Positions 1 to 11,714 of a stretch of DNA of 64,000 bases are shown piece after piece. The notes beneath the pieces are model-generated. The model saw nothing but the letters and a program-made list of their open reading frames with translations. It was not told the DNA's origin and ran no database searches. Positions within the stretch are counted from its first letter, which is position 1; each line of letters starts with the position of its first letter. Made by a program: the position numbers and the translations under genes. The stretch is from Dicaeum eximium (taxonomy: Eukaryota > Chordata > Aves > Passeriformes > Dicaeidae): the NCBI GenBank assembly GCA_013396995.1, contig VWZP01010367.1:558252-622251 (forward strand), read 5' to 3'.

Positions 1-1039
1 AGGTTTCACAAATAAATGTATCTTACAAATTAGCTATTCAACACAATGTTTGAAGCCAAAGTATTTAACCATTAACATGCTTTTTTATTATCTTGTCCCT
101 TCATGTAATATTTTTTGCATTGATTTAGTCGTAAAGTAGTATTACAGACAGCTACTGCTCAAAATGAAGGATAAAGAAAGCTAATACCTTTTCAAAATAT
201 TGTCAAAATGGATTTTCCTGAAAATAGTTTTTATAAATGCAAGCTATTAATATAAACTATTACACACTGTCATTTATGATCACAAGATTTGAACGGTAAA
301 GATAAATGTAAATACTGAATTTCCATTGAATTTAAGGCTAAAAAAAATTTATACAGCACATTTCATGATAAAGTACAGAACTGTTTTGAGAAGAAAAATA
401 TTTGTATTTAACATCTGAACTACTACAAACAGTTTAAACACCTCATCACAACGTTGAAAGACTTGCAACTGTAATGAGAAACAAATAAAAGTGTAGTAGA
501 AACATTGTGGATTTGGAATGCTTTGAGGGCTTTACTCCCCCATTTGTTGCTTTTTATTTGGTTGAATTTAAAAAAGAAAAAGCTCACCTATTCAATTAAA
601 ACATCAAGCTTGCCATCAGTATGTAACTTCAGCTTTTATATCAGCTCAAGAAAGAATGGCAGCTGATTCCAGAAACCTACAAGGTTTAGAAGAAAGCCAT
701 TTACCACAGGGCTTCTGTACCACAAAATATGCAGAGTTGGAAGGGACCCACAAGGATCACTGGTGTTAAGTGACTGGCCCACACCAGGATTGAACCGTGA
801 CCTTGGTGTCACCAGCACCACGCTCCAGGTCTCTCAGCCAAACCAGGGTCTAAAATGTTTATTGACAGCTATCCTTACAAAAAACCTATGAACAATAACA
901 GATGTAATAACAGAAATTGATAGAGGAGACAGAGAAGTTTAGGGATATATACAAAGCTTGGCATTTTTAAATCCCTCATTAAAGATGCAACAGTAATTGT
1001 GCACATGACTTAAACACACTGTACAGGCTTAATGCTCAC
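1..1039 (-). other. VPS13B: VPS13B intron 16 (partial), AT-rich
   Basis: This is the 5' part of the intron that follows the exon ending at 1040 on the minus strand; its donor reads gtgagc. It is AT-rich and contains one tRNA-derived SINE, listed separately. I see no coding exon or other feature here. The intron continues beyond the left edge. Confidence 0.75.
717..848 (-). repeat. tRNA-Ile-derived SINE with CR1-like tail (TguSINE1 type)
   Basis: On the minus strand the element opens with a degraded tRNA-like head. It has an Ile-tRNA-like run (gagcgtggtgct) and a B-box-like ggttcaatcc, which appears as ggattgaacc at 787-796 on the plus strand. It then runs into a tail carrying gggtcccttccaactc, the signature of avian CR1 3' ends. 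A tRNA-Ile head joined to a CR1 tail is the architecture reported for TguSINE1 in songbirds. The anticodon region is altered and the copy is diverged, so it is a fossil and not a tRNA gene. A second copy lies at 14010-14110. The family name is from memory. Confidence 0.75.
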
Positions 1040-1164
1040 CAATATTTGGGGAACTTGATCAGCTTGCCATAAACAGCAGTACTGAATGAGGGGATAACTG
1101 GAGCAGGGATGCAGTACAATCCTTTACTGTCCAAAGAAGTCAGTGCTGCTTGAAAACCAAATAT
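1040..1164 (-). CDS. VPS13B: VPS13B coding exon (human exon 16 equivalent)
   Basis: The 125-nt exon starts in phase 0 and ends after two bases of a codon. The acceptor is ttccag before ATATTTGG and the donor is TATTG followed by gtgagc. The peptide begins IFGFQAALTSLD and includes PVIPSFSTAVYGKL, closely matching vertebrate VPS13B around residues 737-778. It follows in frame from the exon at 2734-2928. This is the most C-terminal VPS13B segment in the window and lies in the long lipid-transfer rod. The split final codon (TG plus G in the next exon) would restore a conserved Trp. Exon numbers here and below are inferred from human exon lengths recalled from memory. Confidence 0.93.
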
Positions 1165-2733
1165 CTGGAACAAATTCAGTTGGTCAAATGGTATATTATC
1201 AAATTATTAAATTACTTTACTTTCAAGATACTTTATAACATATATATTTATAAATATACTCAGTAAATATTAAATAAATTGTGTATTATTTTCAGGTAAT
1301 TCCTTTTCAGAATACATAAATATAGCTACAAAAATCTACTTCAAATAATGCCCTAGAAATACATGTAAAAATATTTTCCTCACTCAAAAAGTGTTAACTT
1401 TGGTCTGCTGAATTTAAAAGACTGCTGAATTACAATTTTTCAATCCAAATACTTTAGTCTATATCCTTTAAACTTGTAGATTACATACTGCCTTTCATAC
1501 AAAGTAAAATCACTTGGAGTAATTATAACAACACTGGTATAAAAGTGTGGTATTTAAGGAAATTAGAAACTTCCCTTCAGAGTTTTTTTCTTAATAAGAG
1601 CCTGGCTAAAGAAAGATTCATAAGAATTCTTTATGATTTTCCTCATTCAATATGGCAAACCAACTGTTGTAGATTGTTGTAGCATTTGTAGCATTATAGG
1701 ATGTTGTAGCTGCTGTAGCATTTTAACATGCTGTATCACTATTCACAAGAACAGAACAATTCAGCCACTATTAAAGCTAACAAATAAACCCTTTAAAACC
1801 CAAAGCTCATGTCCAAATTTTGCTACTAAAAAGTTTTCTGAAGAGAAAAAAATCCTCTTAAACTGAAAAACATTCAGATGACTTGGAGTACTGCAATTCC
1901 AATCACTTTAAATGTGACAGAGGGTAAACACGTCACCCAGAAAACTGAAAGCTTGCCATGCAATTCTGAAAGTTTCTTGTATGCGGATAATAAAGATTTA
2001 AATAATTAAATTCTTCTAAAATATCAGCATGGAAGTGAATAGGTAACTGAGAAATTGACTAAAATTAACAGTAGTAGTATTAGAAATTTATATTTTAGTA
2101 GCACCCAAAAGGTTTCAAACTTCCTAAGCACATCCTAAAAGGCTGGAAAGGCCTGCTTTACAACTCCTCCTCAGAGCAGATGGCAACTGAACCATCTCAA
2201 AACAGTTTTCCATATCTGAAGCTTCCCCCAGCCTCACTAAAAGAGCTTGTCTCACATAATGCATCTTTAATTGAGAACATTTAGACATCTCTTATACTGC
2301 AAAACAAATTAGTGTTTGTTAAGAGTTTTTGATTGCATGTCTTCACTGTGATGGTTTTGCTTCATCAATACTACTAGTAGTGATGGTTCTTCCTCCTAAC
2401 TTCCCGTCAAGTTTGTAAGCGTATTTTGCAGCAATCTACAAATCATAGGAGCATTATCTCAGAGGAGGAAAAAGGTTTCTTTCTGAATAATTTTAACTCA
2501 ATCTTGTCACAAGGACCTTTGCAGTTTCCTCATATGACATGTTCAGCACATATTACAAAACACTTGGCTCAAGGAAGAAGCAGCAATCCCAAACAACAAC
2601 GTTCTGTGAAATGTGTTTGCTCTATGGCCTTGCAGATTAGCTGAAAACATTCTTACAGGAAACTTGCTAACACTTGGGATTAACTAAACATAGATGTTCT
2701 TTTTCTCAGCACACACCTCAAGCCCTCATTTAC
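1165..2733 (-). other. VPS13B: VPS13B intron 15
   Basis: This 1.57-kb AT-rich intron has gtaaat at its donor and ttccag at its acceptor. Apart from the short degenerate TGTAGC-like repeat at 1665-1722, nothing is recognisable. Small ORFs on both strands lack coding character. Confidence 0.7.
1665..1722 (+). repeat. Degenerate TGTAGC-type simple repeat
   Basis: Imperfect units built on tgtagc recur about six times (tgttgtag, ttgttgtagc, atttgtagc, atgttgtagc, tgctgtagc). The block lies inside an intron. It creates an apparent short Cys-rich plus-strand ORF (1633-1866) that is a by-product of the repeat. Confidence 0.6.
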
Positions 2734-2928
2734 CTTCAGATAGCAGTGGGAGTAGCAGTAATGAAGCAGGTTGTCGGATGGCTGGCCAAGGCTGCTGACC
2801 ACGTGCACCAGTTGCTCAGCATACATCGGCACTGAGTGCTCCAAGTTAACCTTATCCACCAAAATTCGGATGGAAGGTAAAGGCCTCAGGGGCTGGAAGC
2901 TTGCAGCATTTAACAGTCCACTTAAATT
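2734..2928 (-). CDS. VPS13B: VPS13B coding exon (human exon 15 equivalent)
   Basis: The 195-nt exon is phase 0 at both ends. The acceptor is ccctag before AATTTAAG and the donor is CTGAAG followed by gtaaat. It encodes 65 residues, including RPLPSIRILVDKVNLEHSV and, further on, VVSSLGQPSDNLLHYCY. This matches vertebrate VPS13B near residues 672-736 almost residue for residue. The first ten or so codons (NLSGLLNAAS) differ most from the mammalian sequence. Both neighbours are phase-compatible, and skipping this exon would preserve frame. Confidence 0.95.
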
Positions 2929-3135
2929 CTAGGGCAGGGAGGGAAAAAAGTTATGTAATAATTATACCACAGATGTGTTATTTATCACAGCTGTATGTTC
3001 TTACCTAAACACACAAGAAAATCTACATGAAATAAACTATTTATAGGTACCATGGCATTATACTATAAATCCTCAAATATTTCCAAAATATTTTCTTTGA
3101 AGTTTAAAATAATTTTTAACTGGAATTGTCTTCAG

Positions 3136-3945
3136 TGTGGGTGTCCAGGTGCTGGCAGGGGCAGCCTCTGTGAGGGGACACCAGGGGCTGTGCTGGGCCA
3201 GCTTCAGCCCGCTCCAGCCAGTGCTGCAACAGCCCCAGCACAGGGCACAGCTGAGCTCCTCAGCCAAGCTGGGGGCACCTCTGTGCAAACACATTCAAGA
3301 ATGGGCAAAACCACCACACAGGCTGCAAAGACTTGGAGAATAAGTGAGAAACAACAACATGAAAAGCAAGGTCAGAGAAGGACAGGGAGGCAGCGGTGCT
3401 CAAGGCACCAGAGCAGAATTCTCTTGCAGCCCATGAAAGAGACAATACAAAAGCAGACATCCACACTGCAGACCCTGGAGATCCCCATGCTGGAGCAGGT
3501 GGATATGCCCTGAAGGGCACTGCAGCCTTGAGGAGAGCCCATGCTGGAGCAGACTCTCCCTCAAGGACTGCAACCTGCCAGAAGGACTTGCTCTGAGGCA
3601 GAACAGTGGGAGAATGAGGGAGTGGCAGAGATCAGCTGCTACAGACTGAGCCCCATCTTCCATTCTCCATCCCCCTCTGTCAATGGGTGGGAGGTAGAAA
3701 AGTCAGGGAATGAAGGAGTGAAATTGAGTCTGAGGGAAAAAGGGGCATAGGGGATATATGTTGTTTGGATTCTTAGCAATAAGTGAAATTAATTGCCCTA
3801 AGTCAAGTTTGTTTTGCTCATACTGGTAAGTGATCTCCCCCTCTATCCTGACCTGTCCCATTCTCTCCCCCATTGCTCTGTTGAGCAGGGGGAGTGAGAA
3901 CAGCTGGGTAAGCATCTGGCAGCTGGCTGAGGTCAACCCAGTACA
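3136..3945 (+). mobile_element. Diverged LTR, passerine ERVL-like family
   Basis: The block runs from TGTGGGTG to a terminal CAGTACA and is much more GC-rich than the flanking intron. It contains the repeated module in which ctggagcag alternates with short purine-rich stretches, and later aattgccctaagtcaagt and gtaagtgatct. The same modules, in the same order, occur in the better preserved LTR at 59936-60961, so the two are related. No clean target-site duplication was found and the copy carries many differences, so it is an old insertion. The 153-residue plus-strand ORF at 3052-3513 falls in this element and is not a gene. Family assignment is by memory of finch repeats. Confidence 0.7.
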
Positions 3946-4167
3946 AGAATATACAAAGTCAGAATATTTCGTCCTATGAAATCTCTGTTTACCTTTTTAA
4001 CACACCAAAGCACTATCATCATAATCTCATGCTGATCTAGCCTTTACACTATCATCTTTTATGTATCCACAGTCATGCCAGGTATCTCAGCCAAAGAAGA
4101 TGCCATTCCATAGGAAATCAATGCCACAATTTTAGACATCCAAATCTATTTTTCATAGTATCCATTA

Positions 4168-4500
4168 AAATGGAGTACTGCACCCAGCACAGGTTGGACA
4201 TGGGCATACCAGAATAAGTTTGCTGGAAACAAAGTGGTTATGGGGTTGGAGCACCTGAGCTGTTTTAGGAGAAACAGAGACAACTGAAGTCTTTCAGTCT
4301 GGAGAAGGCCAGAGAAGAATCCTAGTGCTGTCTACTGCAACCTACTGGGAGGGTACAGAGAAGAGTGAGACAGAAGAGGTGCTAATTCAGCACTTGACAG
4401 AACAACCCTTGGAGCAACTCGCTCCTGCTTTGACCAGGATGCTGAACTCCTGGAGGACACCTCCAAACATCTCTTCCAATCCAAATTACACTACAAATCT
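4168..4500 (+). mobile_element. CR1 LINE fragment
   Basis: The sequence tggagtactgcacccag followed by gttggagcacct and cagtctggagaagg is the typical order of the 3' coding end of avian CR1 retrotransposons. The copy continues through cctactgggagggt to a degraded 3' end near 4500. It is 5'-truncated and mutated, as most avian CR1 copies are, and encodes no intact protein. Confidence 0.75.
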
Positions 4501-4784
4501 AAAAATTTTATTGTCCTGTTTTGATGCATATTTAATAACTTGATGATATGATTTGATTTTCAATCTAAAATTCAAAATCATTATTTTAAACACACTTGGC
4601 TTCATTCAAGAAATGTAAATTGCGACTCCAAGTAATGACTACATCAACCAAAAAATTCACTGGAATTGAACTTCTTTACCTTAAACCTACAACAAACATA
4701 GGACTGTTCTCCCATTATAAAAATACCATCTGCCCATGCCCATAAGGTGAAAAGCACCACAACCCACTGCACTACTCAGTGCAA

Positions 4785-5075
4785 TGTATTAAAAAGTGCT
4801 AAAAAGGAAAAAACCTCTCTGAGCAACCTGTTCCAGTGCTTCACCACCCTCTGAATAAAGAATTTCTTCTTAACATCTAAACTAAATCTGATCTCTTTTA
4901 ATTTTAAACTATTGTCCCTTGTCCTGTCATTATCTACCTGAACAAAACCCTCCTTTTGGAACCTTCCTTTTTGGAAGCTCCCTTCAGGTACTGAAAAGCC
5001 ACAATGAGGCCTCCTCAAAGCATGTTCTTCTTCAGGATGAGCTACCACAGCTCTCTCAGCCTACCAGATGAACTA
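4785..5075 (-). mobile_element. CR1 LINE fragment
   Basis: Read on the minus strand, the order is ctgagagagctgtggtagct, cctcattgtggc, cagtacctgaaggg, gacaagggacaatag, then agaagaaattctttattcag and actggaacaggttgc. This is the canonical run through the 3' end of CR1 open reading frame 2. The copy is 5'-truncated and lacks the terminal 3' tail. The 90-residue minus-strand ORF at 4776-5048 is a remnant of CR1 and not a host gene. Confidence 0.85.
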
Positions 5076-5808
5076 TTGGACAAAAATTTCTAGAAATTTA
5101 ACTCAAGAATTGATGAGGTTTGCTCTTCTTCCTATTCCTTCCCTTATCCATAAAACACTCTCCATCCTCTGGCACAAGAGATAAATCTACTGCAAGTCTT
5201 CACTACAAGCCACAGATTTACCCCTACAGTACCTCAACTTTTCACATTAAAGAAGGAGACCTAGAAGAACAAAACCACTATAAGATTCTTTAGCTGGCAT
5301 TATACTATACATATCCAAAAGATAAAACAAATGAAGGCTATTAGGAAATTTCTGTCTCTCTGAACTAGTCATTCAGCAGTTAATTGCCCAAGTCCTGCTG
5401 ACATCCTGTCTGGAACTAGCACACACAGGGCTGGCTATTAAAATCTATGTCATCTCTACCAAGCCTGTGTAATAAAAGATTTCATACTTTACCAAGCCTT
5501 TGAAGACCTGCAGAACAGGTACTCTTCTAATCAAAAGATCAGAGCTACTGCTTTTTCATTTGCTTGATGCTTTAAAATCTTTTTTATTCAAAAGAATTTT
5601 TCCTATCCATACACTACACCTTCAGTTTCTAAATCTAACTAGTCAGACACCGCTCATTTTAGGTATCTGAAGTTAAGGCTCACAGGCACCAAACTAATCC
5701 AGAACTCAGTGATACATCCAGCACATGGAATGACAGGCCAGTAGGAAAATTTATATCAAATAGCACATGCTGATATAAAGAACTGAATCATTATGTGTGC
5801 ATACATAC

Positions 5809-5978
5809 CTTCTCACCCATGATTATGGGCAGCAAATGGTCTAGTAAATTGAATTCTGCCACAGGGATTATAATTGTACACTTAAGAACAGTGAACGTTG
5901 TAAGTCTAGTGGGAATGTATTCCTCCAGTGATGCTACTTCTTCTGAGCTCGGCATAGCTCTACTTCCATCCATAATAT
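5809..5978 (-). CDS. VPS13B: VPS13B coding exon (human exon 14 equivalent)
   Basis: The 170-nt exon enters after one base of a codon and ends in phase 0. The acceptor is gtag before ATATTATG and the donor is GAGAAG followed by gtatgt. The joined codon G plus AT gives Asp. The peptide contains EEYIPTRLTTFTVLKC, then IIIPVAEFNLLDHLLP, matching vertebrate VPS13B around residues 615-671. The first 15 residues (DIMDGSRAMPSSEEV) are poorly conserved with mammals and look like a loop; the rest is nearly invariant. Confidence 0.95.
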
Positions 5979-6556
5979 CTACAATAAATGAATATTACAT
6001 ATGTTTCACTAGAATATATAAAATGTACCCTACAGCTGATGTTTCACAAATGCCTAAGAACTAGCAAAAAATGCAAAGCTTACCCCCTGCCCCTTCATAG
6101 TTAATAATGTTATTCCACACTGCTTCTACCTAAAGCTAAATGCAATACTAACTGGATTTTCCTTACTTGAAATCTGTATTCTCTCAGAAACTCATCTTAA
6201 CAGTCTACATAACTTGTTTCCATGCATTTTCATCCTGTATGGCTATCATTTTGAATTAATAAATACCAGTAGGAATACTTTCTTCTCTAAGACTCCAAAA
6301 TTAAGCTACAGTATAAAATGAAGTAAACTATTCTTACTCAATATGAGGCTTATTTTTAAAACAAATGGCTTTCAAAGTGTCTGAAATTATCTCAGACGTA
6401 CATCCAACACTAATGGGGACATTGTGATTAATTTACCTTTATTTTACATTTTCCTCTTCAGATTCATAAAAAACTATTTGAAAAGTGCACCTTCAAAAGC
6501 ACTAAATGTAGTCTGGTATAATTCTGTATATTTGTGTATAAGCAGTAGGAGCAAAC
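5979..6556 (-). other. VPS13B: VPS13B intron 13
   Basis: This 578-bp AT-rich intron has an unusual donor, gtttgc, and an ordinary acceptor ending tag. No repeat or further exon is visible in it. Confidence 0.75.
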
Positions 6557-6748
6557 CTGGCTTAGTTTTGCTGTATGGTTCATACTCATGTTCCAGAGCA
6601 CAAACTATCATTTTCATGATCCGGTGTACTGCGCTGCTATCCAGTCGAAGATTGAGTGGACCCACAATGAGGCTTTTTGTAGACATCTCCTGAACATTTC
6701 CAAAATCTTCACTCTTTACTGAAGAAAGGTCTTGCTGATTCCCAGAAA
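6557..6748 (-). CDS. VPS13B: VPS13B coding exon (human exon 13 equivalent), weak donor
   Basis: The 192-nt exon begins and ends after one base of a codon, so it is frame-neutral if skipped. The acceptor is ttgtag before TTTCTGGG. The donor is CCAG followed by gtttgc, which fits the consensus poorly at positions +3, +4 and +6. The peptide carries KSLIVGPLNLRLDSSAVHR and then MIVCALEHEYEPYS, a highly conserved VPS13B stretch (about residues 551-615). The N-terminal 20 residues form a polar linker that varies between birds and mammals. The chosen donor is supported because it alone joins in frame to the next exon as a Pro-Asp pair. Confidence 0.94.
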
Positions 6749-7711
6749 CTACAACAAGTTTTATAAAAAGTTACACAAAACAACTGGACATGATAACATA
6801 TTTTATCAGCTACTTCTGTTTCAAATCCTGTGATCAGAGTTAATAAATATACAAAAAATATAATTATACAAATATAACACACAAACATACAATGACTGGT
6901 TTAACAGGTTTTAACAAAATTGTTCCTGGTAAATGCAGAGCAAACAGGGCAAATTTCTGCCTTGCCTCCAAGCAGAGTACATCTTAGGAACTCTTCCATT
7001 AACTTTGTTTTTCTCAAATCTGGGACTCTTTGGAGGTGTCTAAACTTCTATGGCAGCTTAACCCCATGTGTCAATGACAGCCACAGTGTTCAAAACTTTC
7101 TACAGCTTGTCACAAAGATTTCCACCCCCAATAATCAAGGAAAAGGTGTGCTGCAAAGACATGATAGATCTGGGCCCTTGAAAGGTTAGCTGCCATGACA
7201 AGACTGGAAGAACCAGACTGAAAACTGAAATAAACCCTTCCTTCCATTCACATTTACCACCATTCACTGACATATGGGCAGCAAGAAAGAAAATTTATTT
7301 AATCATTAGGTTTCACACGGTTTTTTTAAAGAGCCGACAGATAAAAGAGTAAAGTAATAAGATAGACCAAAAATCACACATTCTGTATACAGGCTACACA
7401 TCAGCTACTAAACAGCATGACTATTTCTCTAAACATACTTCATGGAAATTCTTAAGGTAAATCATGCAGATTTCAGAAGCTCAAGTTTTCCTGTCACATA
7501 TGACTTGTAAAAATATAGCCCTATCCCTCTAACATTTTTAGCTTACCGAACTTCACTCTGATTTTTTTCCTAAGATCATCACTTTGACAGTATCTTCACT
7601 GCTTTGACAGAAGCACTAAACATTAAATATCTTTCTGACCATAACATAAATGAACAGTCTGACAAAATAAGCATCAAGATTAAATGGTTCTGAGATTACA
7701 GAAGGACAACA

Positions 7712-8125
7712 GAGCTGGTGATGGGCCTGGAGCACAATACTTCTGAGGAACAACTGAGGTTGTTTAGCCTGGAGAAAGGGAGCTGAGGGAAGACCTTATT
7801 GCTCACTAGATCTACCTGGAAGGAGGGTGTAGCAAGGGCAGGAGGTCAGTCTCTTCTCCTAAGTAAGAAGCTACAGGATGAGAGGCCTCAAGTTGTACCA
7901 GGGGAGATTTAGATTGGCTATTGGGGAAAATTTCTTCCCTGAAATTTGGCTACAGGCACTGGCACAACCTGTCAAGGTTGTAACCACAATCCCTGGAAGC
8001 ATTCAAAAAATGTATGAATAGGCACTTGGGGACACAGTTCAGTGGTGAACATGGCAGTGCTGGGTTAACAGTTGGACTCAACGACTTAAAGAGTTCTTTT
8101 CCAACCTTAACAATTCTATGATTTC
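7712..8125 (+). mobile_element. CR1 LINE 3' fragment with tail
   Basis: Typical CR1 order is seen: gggcctggagcac, ttgtttagcctggagaa, gaccttattgctc, aaaatttcttccctga, then gttggactcaacgac and a terminal caattctatgatttc. The element is truncated at the 5' end, reaches the 3' tail, and inserted opposite to VPS13B transcription. Confidence 0.85.
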
Positions 8126-8756
8126 TGGTTGCCCAAGAGGAACCCAGTCATTCACCCTTTTGTCTCTCTCCTTTACTGTACTCTTAACTGCACTCATTCA
8201 AAACAGTCTTTATACTGAGGGAAGTTAAGCTTGGTGGAAAAGGAAGCAAGGAGAGGGTTTTTTTTTCCTTTATGTTTAAATCATAGTCCATAAAACACTG
8301 TTGCTTCTAAGCAGTGGTGAGGAAAAAGGTCCTCAAATAAACTGAGACTATGCCAAATTTGATGCACAGCTGGCCTAATGCTCTCCAGGCCTTTACAGGC
8401 TTATACACTCAGCAGAAGAATTAACTTTATCCTTAAAAGCCTAACAGAAGTTGACAGTGAGAGCATTTATAGCCTCTGCTTCCCTTGGTTTGTTGTTTTT
8501 CTGAGAAGAAAAAGAACAATAAAAGAAAGATAAAAGGACAGAAGGATACTGCCTTATAAAACCTACTCAAATCTTCAGCTGGAACTGAACTACAATCTTC
8601 TGAATGAATCCTAAAAGATTTTTTAAAACCCAGCATACTGACTTCTGCACTTATTTTATAGGCAGTTAACATACATGGTTTTATCCTTCCAATTCTACAC
8701 AGTATTCAGTTCATATGAACACTACCAAAAAGTGTCAAAAACCATACCATCACATA

Positions 8757-8786
8757 AAAAATAATAAGGCCAAAAATAATAAGGCC
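8757..8786 (+). repeat. Perfect 15-bp tandem duplication
   Basis: The unit aaaaataataaggcc occurs twice in direct succession (8757-8771 and 8772-8786) with no mismatch. It is intronic and is followed by a further diverged half-unit. It is probably replication slippage and could be length-polymorphic. Confidence 0.85.
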
Positions 8787-11626
8787 AGAAGTAGTAACAG
8801 CCTGCCTTTTCAAAGAGGAAAAATCCAACTTGCTTGTATATATGTATGTATATGAATAATATATCTAAGTGACAGAATTCATACAAACCACTTTCTGGAA
8901 CAGTTCCAATTAATTCCACCGAAGTGCAAAGAGAAAAGGTAGAAAATCTATTGGTTCTACAGAAGTAGGTGATCACAGGTGACTTGAAACTTCATGGATG
9001 CATAAAGGAAACCAATTTTCAACCACTGAGTTTTCAAGCTCTCTGTAAATCATATGTCTAGTTCTAACCAACCAAAAATATCAAAATGACTGCTGCATAA
9101 TAAATATGCCAGCAAAGTAGAGAGGTACACGTTACAAAAGAAAGGTAACTTCAACAGCACACCCTGCTAGGTCTGCAGGTCATGCAAATCAGTGATCAGG
9201 GAACTGACAGGCTACTAAATGTTTCAGAGAAATTGTTCTGCACTGAAATATGAAAGCAAAAAACCAGAAAATTAAAGGACTGGGAATACAGACAAAATGT
9301 CTAAATAAGACTACTGTGCATGATTATCTTGCTTTCATTCAAAATTCTGAAATTGATTAATGCACTTCTGTAAGTGACAGATGAAACTCCTGAGAGTTAA
9401 TGTTATCCAGGAGGCACTTGTGGTTTAATCAGTAATCCTATGCTTCAGGAAAGGTTAAAGGTGCAAAGAATGTGTCAAACCAAAATTGCCTTGACAGATA
9501 AAAATCTTAAAATCACAGTAACTGCCTCCTATAACTTAAGTTGGCTTGGGGTTTTTTGGTATGTGGGGTGCAGTAATTGTAACTAAAAACAGTTATACCA
9601 AAATAAGAAATAGTAAAATGCAAACTTTCATATAAACAACACATTAAAAATGCAGCAGACTTATACTGTTTCCAAAATCTTAAGGTATTTATACCTTCAT
9701 CTTAAATAAATCTTTTACACCTATTTGTTTACATTCTATTTAACAGCTATGCATTTAACCCACAATGTGGAAAAATTAGCCAGAAAATAACTAGTAAAAA
9801 GCATCCCATTTGGTTTTCTGAGGAACAAAACCATTTGAAAATTTAAGATTTAAGTTCTTGGCTCTAGAGAAACAACAACCAGTTAAACTACTTAAAAATT
9901 AATTATTGCATTCTTTTATGTAGCCAGGTTGCTGAAATTAAAGGAGTAATACTGAAATAAAAGCACACAGGAAGACTTGATAGGAAGCCAAGCTACATTT
10001 TGTGAGGTGTTTTCCTAGTGACTGATGGAGAAAATAGAAGCCAAGGCTATGAGAAAGCATCCTGGAAGAAAAAAAAGAGACGCTAAGGAGGGAAAAATGT
10101 AGTCAGAAAACACAATAGCCTGGCACTGAGGAAAATAAAAAAGTGTTTCTGAGTTGAGTAATTTCTGAAAAGGGTTAGTTAAAATCAGGAAGAGATATGA
10201 TCATAACATTCCTTATGCATTCAGAGAAACAAGAAAAAAATACTCTACAAAATCAATTTTTCTTCATAATGCACATAGTCTGTGCATATTTAAATTTCTA
10301 CACTAAGATTCAAAAAGCAGATAAGGCTTACCCAAGGTTTTCAACTTCTCTACAAGGAGTTCAATGTAATTAAACACATATTGTTATTAAAACCAGAAGT
10401 CTGCAGTAGAAATTCAACTTAATTGTACATTTTCAGAGCTTCACACCACACTCATGGTACAGAGGGATGCCTCAAAGTCAGAACAGAACTGTTAAATTTT
10501 CTGGTGTACGCCTCTACTGCTGAGGGTAACAGCATCATTTACTTATTTTTGTAAATGTTTCATGATCCACCTCTAAGGAAGTTTCTTTCCTGTTCCTTTT
10601 AGACTTAATGTCCACCATGTCCAGAAAACAAAGCCGAACATTAGGAGTTGTGATTTCTCTTACACAGAAATAGAAACACAAGAAAAAACCCAGATGAGTT
10701 GGACTATGTAGCAAGGATAGATAAATGTTCAGTCACAAAACAGCAAGAAGTTTCTAACAGATACCCACAGAAATAGTATTCACAACAATAAATACACAGA
10801 TGAGGAAGAAAGTAATATTAATTTGACAAAAAAACTGCAGAAGAGTAGCTGTAGATGACAGTGTTCTGAGGAGTGAGGGGGAAATTGTATCACAATTAGT
10901 GATAAGAATATCTGTGAAAAATTATAAACATATTACTTGCTGATAGATTAACTCCTTTGTCCCAGCTTTTGTGGCAGTCACAAAAGTAAGTATATTTCAC
11001 TAAATACTTCATTTTACTTCATTAAATCCACTTCTCAGACTTAGAAAAGAATTGATAGGAATCACATAAACTATTTAGAATTAGCCAATATCAATGTGCA
11101 TGTGGTTTAGGCTAATATTTGCTCATCAAATTGTTTTGATACATACATTTAAAGATAATTCTTCACACTATCCTGCATCCTTGCATTTTTCTTCATAGAA
11201 GAAAGACAATAGCCCTTTTCATCTTCTGTGCCAAGAATATGATCAATCTCATTCTTCAACCAGAGTTTCTCAAGATATTTTTTAATATGCAAAGTCAATA
11301 ACAACTTTAAAAAATAAAGACATCATACCTTATGAACTCCACCACTGCTACAAGATCATTACTTTCAGTTTAGCAACTGGCTATAGGAAATATCATAATG
11401 ATTACTTATGCAGGAAAAGAAAAATAAAAAAGGAAACACACCAACAATCAACAGTTAATCAAAACAACTAACCTCTGAAAGACATCAAGGAAGATGAAAG
11501 CATTTTAATGATGATCCTGATGGTAAATCTAAGGTAATTTAGAGGACAGTTGGTCAAGGACCATCTGGGCATGAAAAGTCTTTGTTTCTATTATTTATCA
11601 GAGTAAACAAAGGAAAAAAAAGTTAC

Positions 11627-11714
11627 CTTTGCCACCAGTGCTTTCCATTGTGTACAAGTAATCCATGTAGAAAGCCCCAAACCTCTGCATTCCAGCTATC
11701 TCTGTGTATGTCTC
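11627..11714 (-). CDS. VPS13B: VPS13B coding exon (human exon 12 equivalent)
   Basis: The 88-nt exon starts in phase 0 and ends after one base. The acceptor is ttggtag before GAGACATAC and the donor is GGCAAAG followed by gtaact. The peptide begins ETYTEIAGMQRFGAFYMDYL and ends in a short Gly/Ser/Thr stretch. It matches VPS13B around residues 522-551. It is the smallest coding exon in the window. Skipping it would shift the reading frame. Confidence 0.95.

Larger units (their letters stand above)
2929..5808 (-). other. VPS13B: VPS13B intron 14, repeat-rich
   Basis: This 2.9-kb intron contains an old LTR (3136-3945), a plus-strand CR1 fragment (4168-4500) and a minus-strand CR1 fragment (4785-5075). 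The remainder is AT-rich with no recognised feature. The donor is gtatgt and the acceptor ccctag. Confidence 0.75.
6749..11626 (-). other. VPS13B: VPS13B intron 12
   Basis: This 4.9-kb intron holds one plus-strand CR1 fragment (7712-8125) and a short tandem duplication (8757-8786). The remainder is AT-rich and unrecognised, with only short incidental ORFs. The donor is gtaact and the acceptor ttgtag. Confidence 0.75.

Noticed and set aside
3052..3513. 153-residue plus-strand ORF
   Set aside because: It falls in a GC-rich diverged LTR (3136-3945), overlaps open frames in other phases, and has no recognised domain.
4776..5048. 90-residue minus-strand ORF as a host protein
   Set aside because: The frame is the 3' part of a CR1 retrotransposon.
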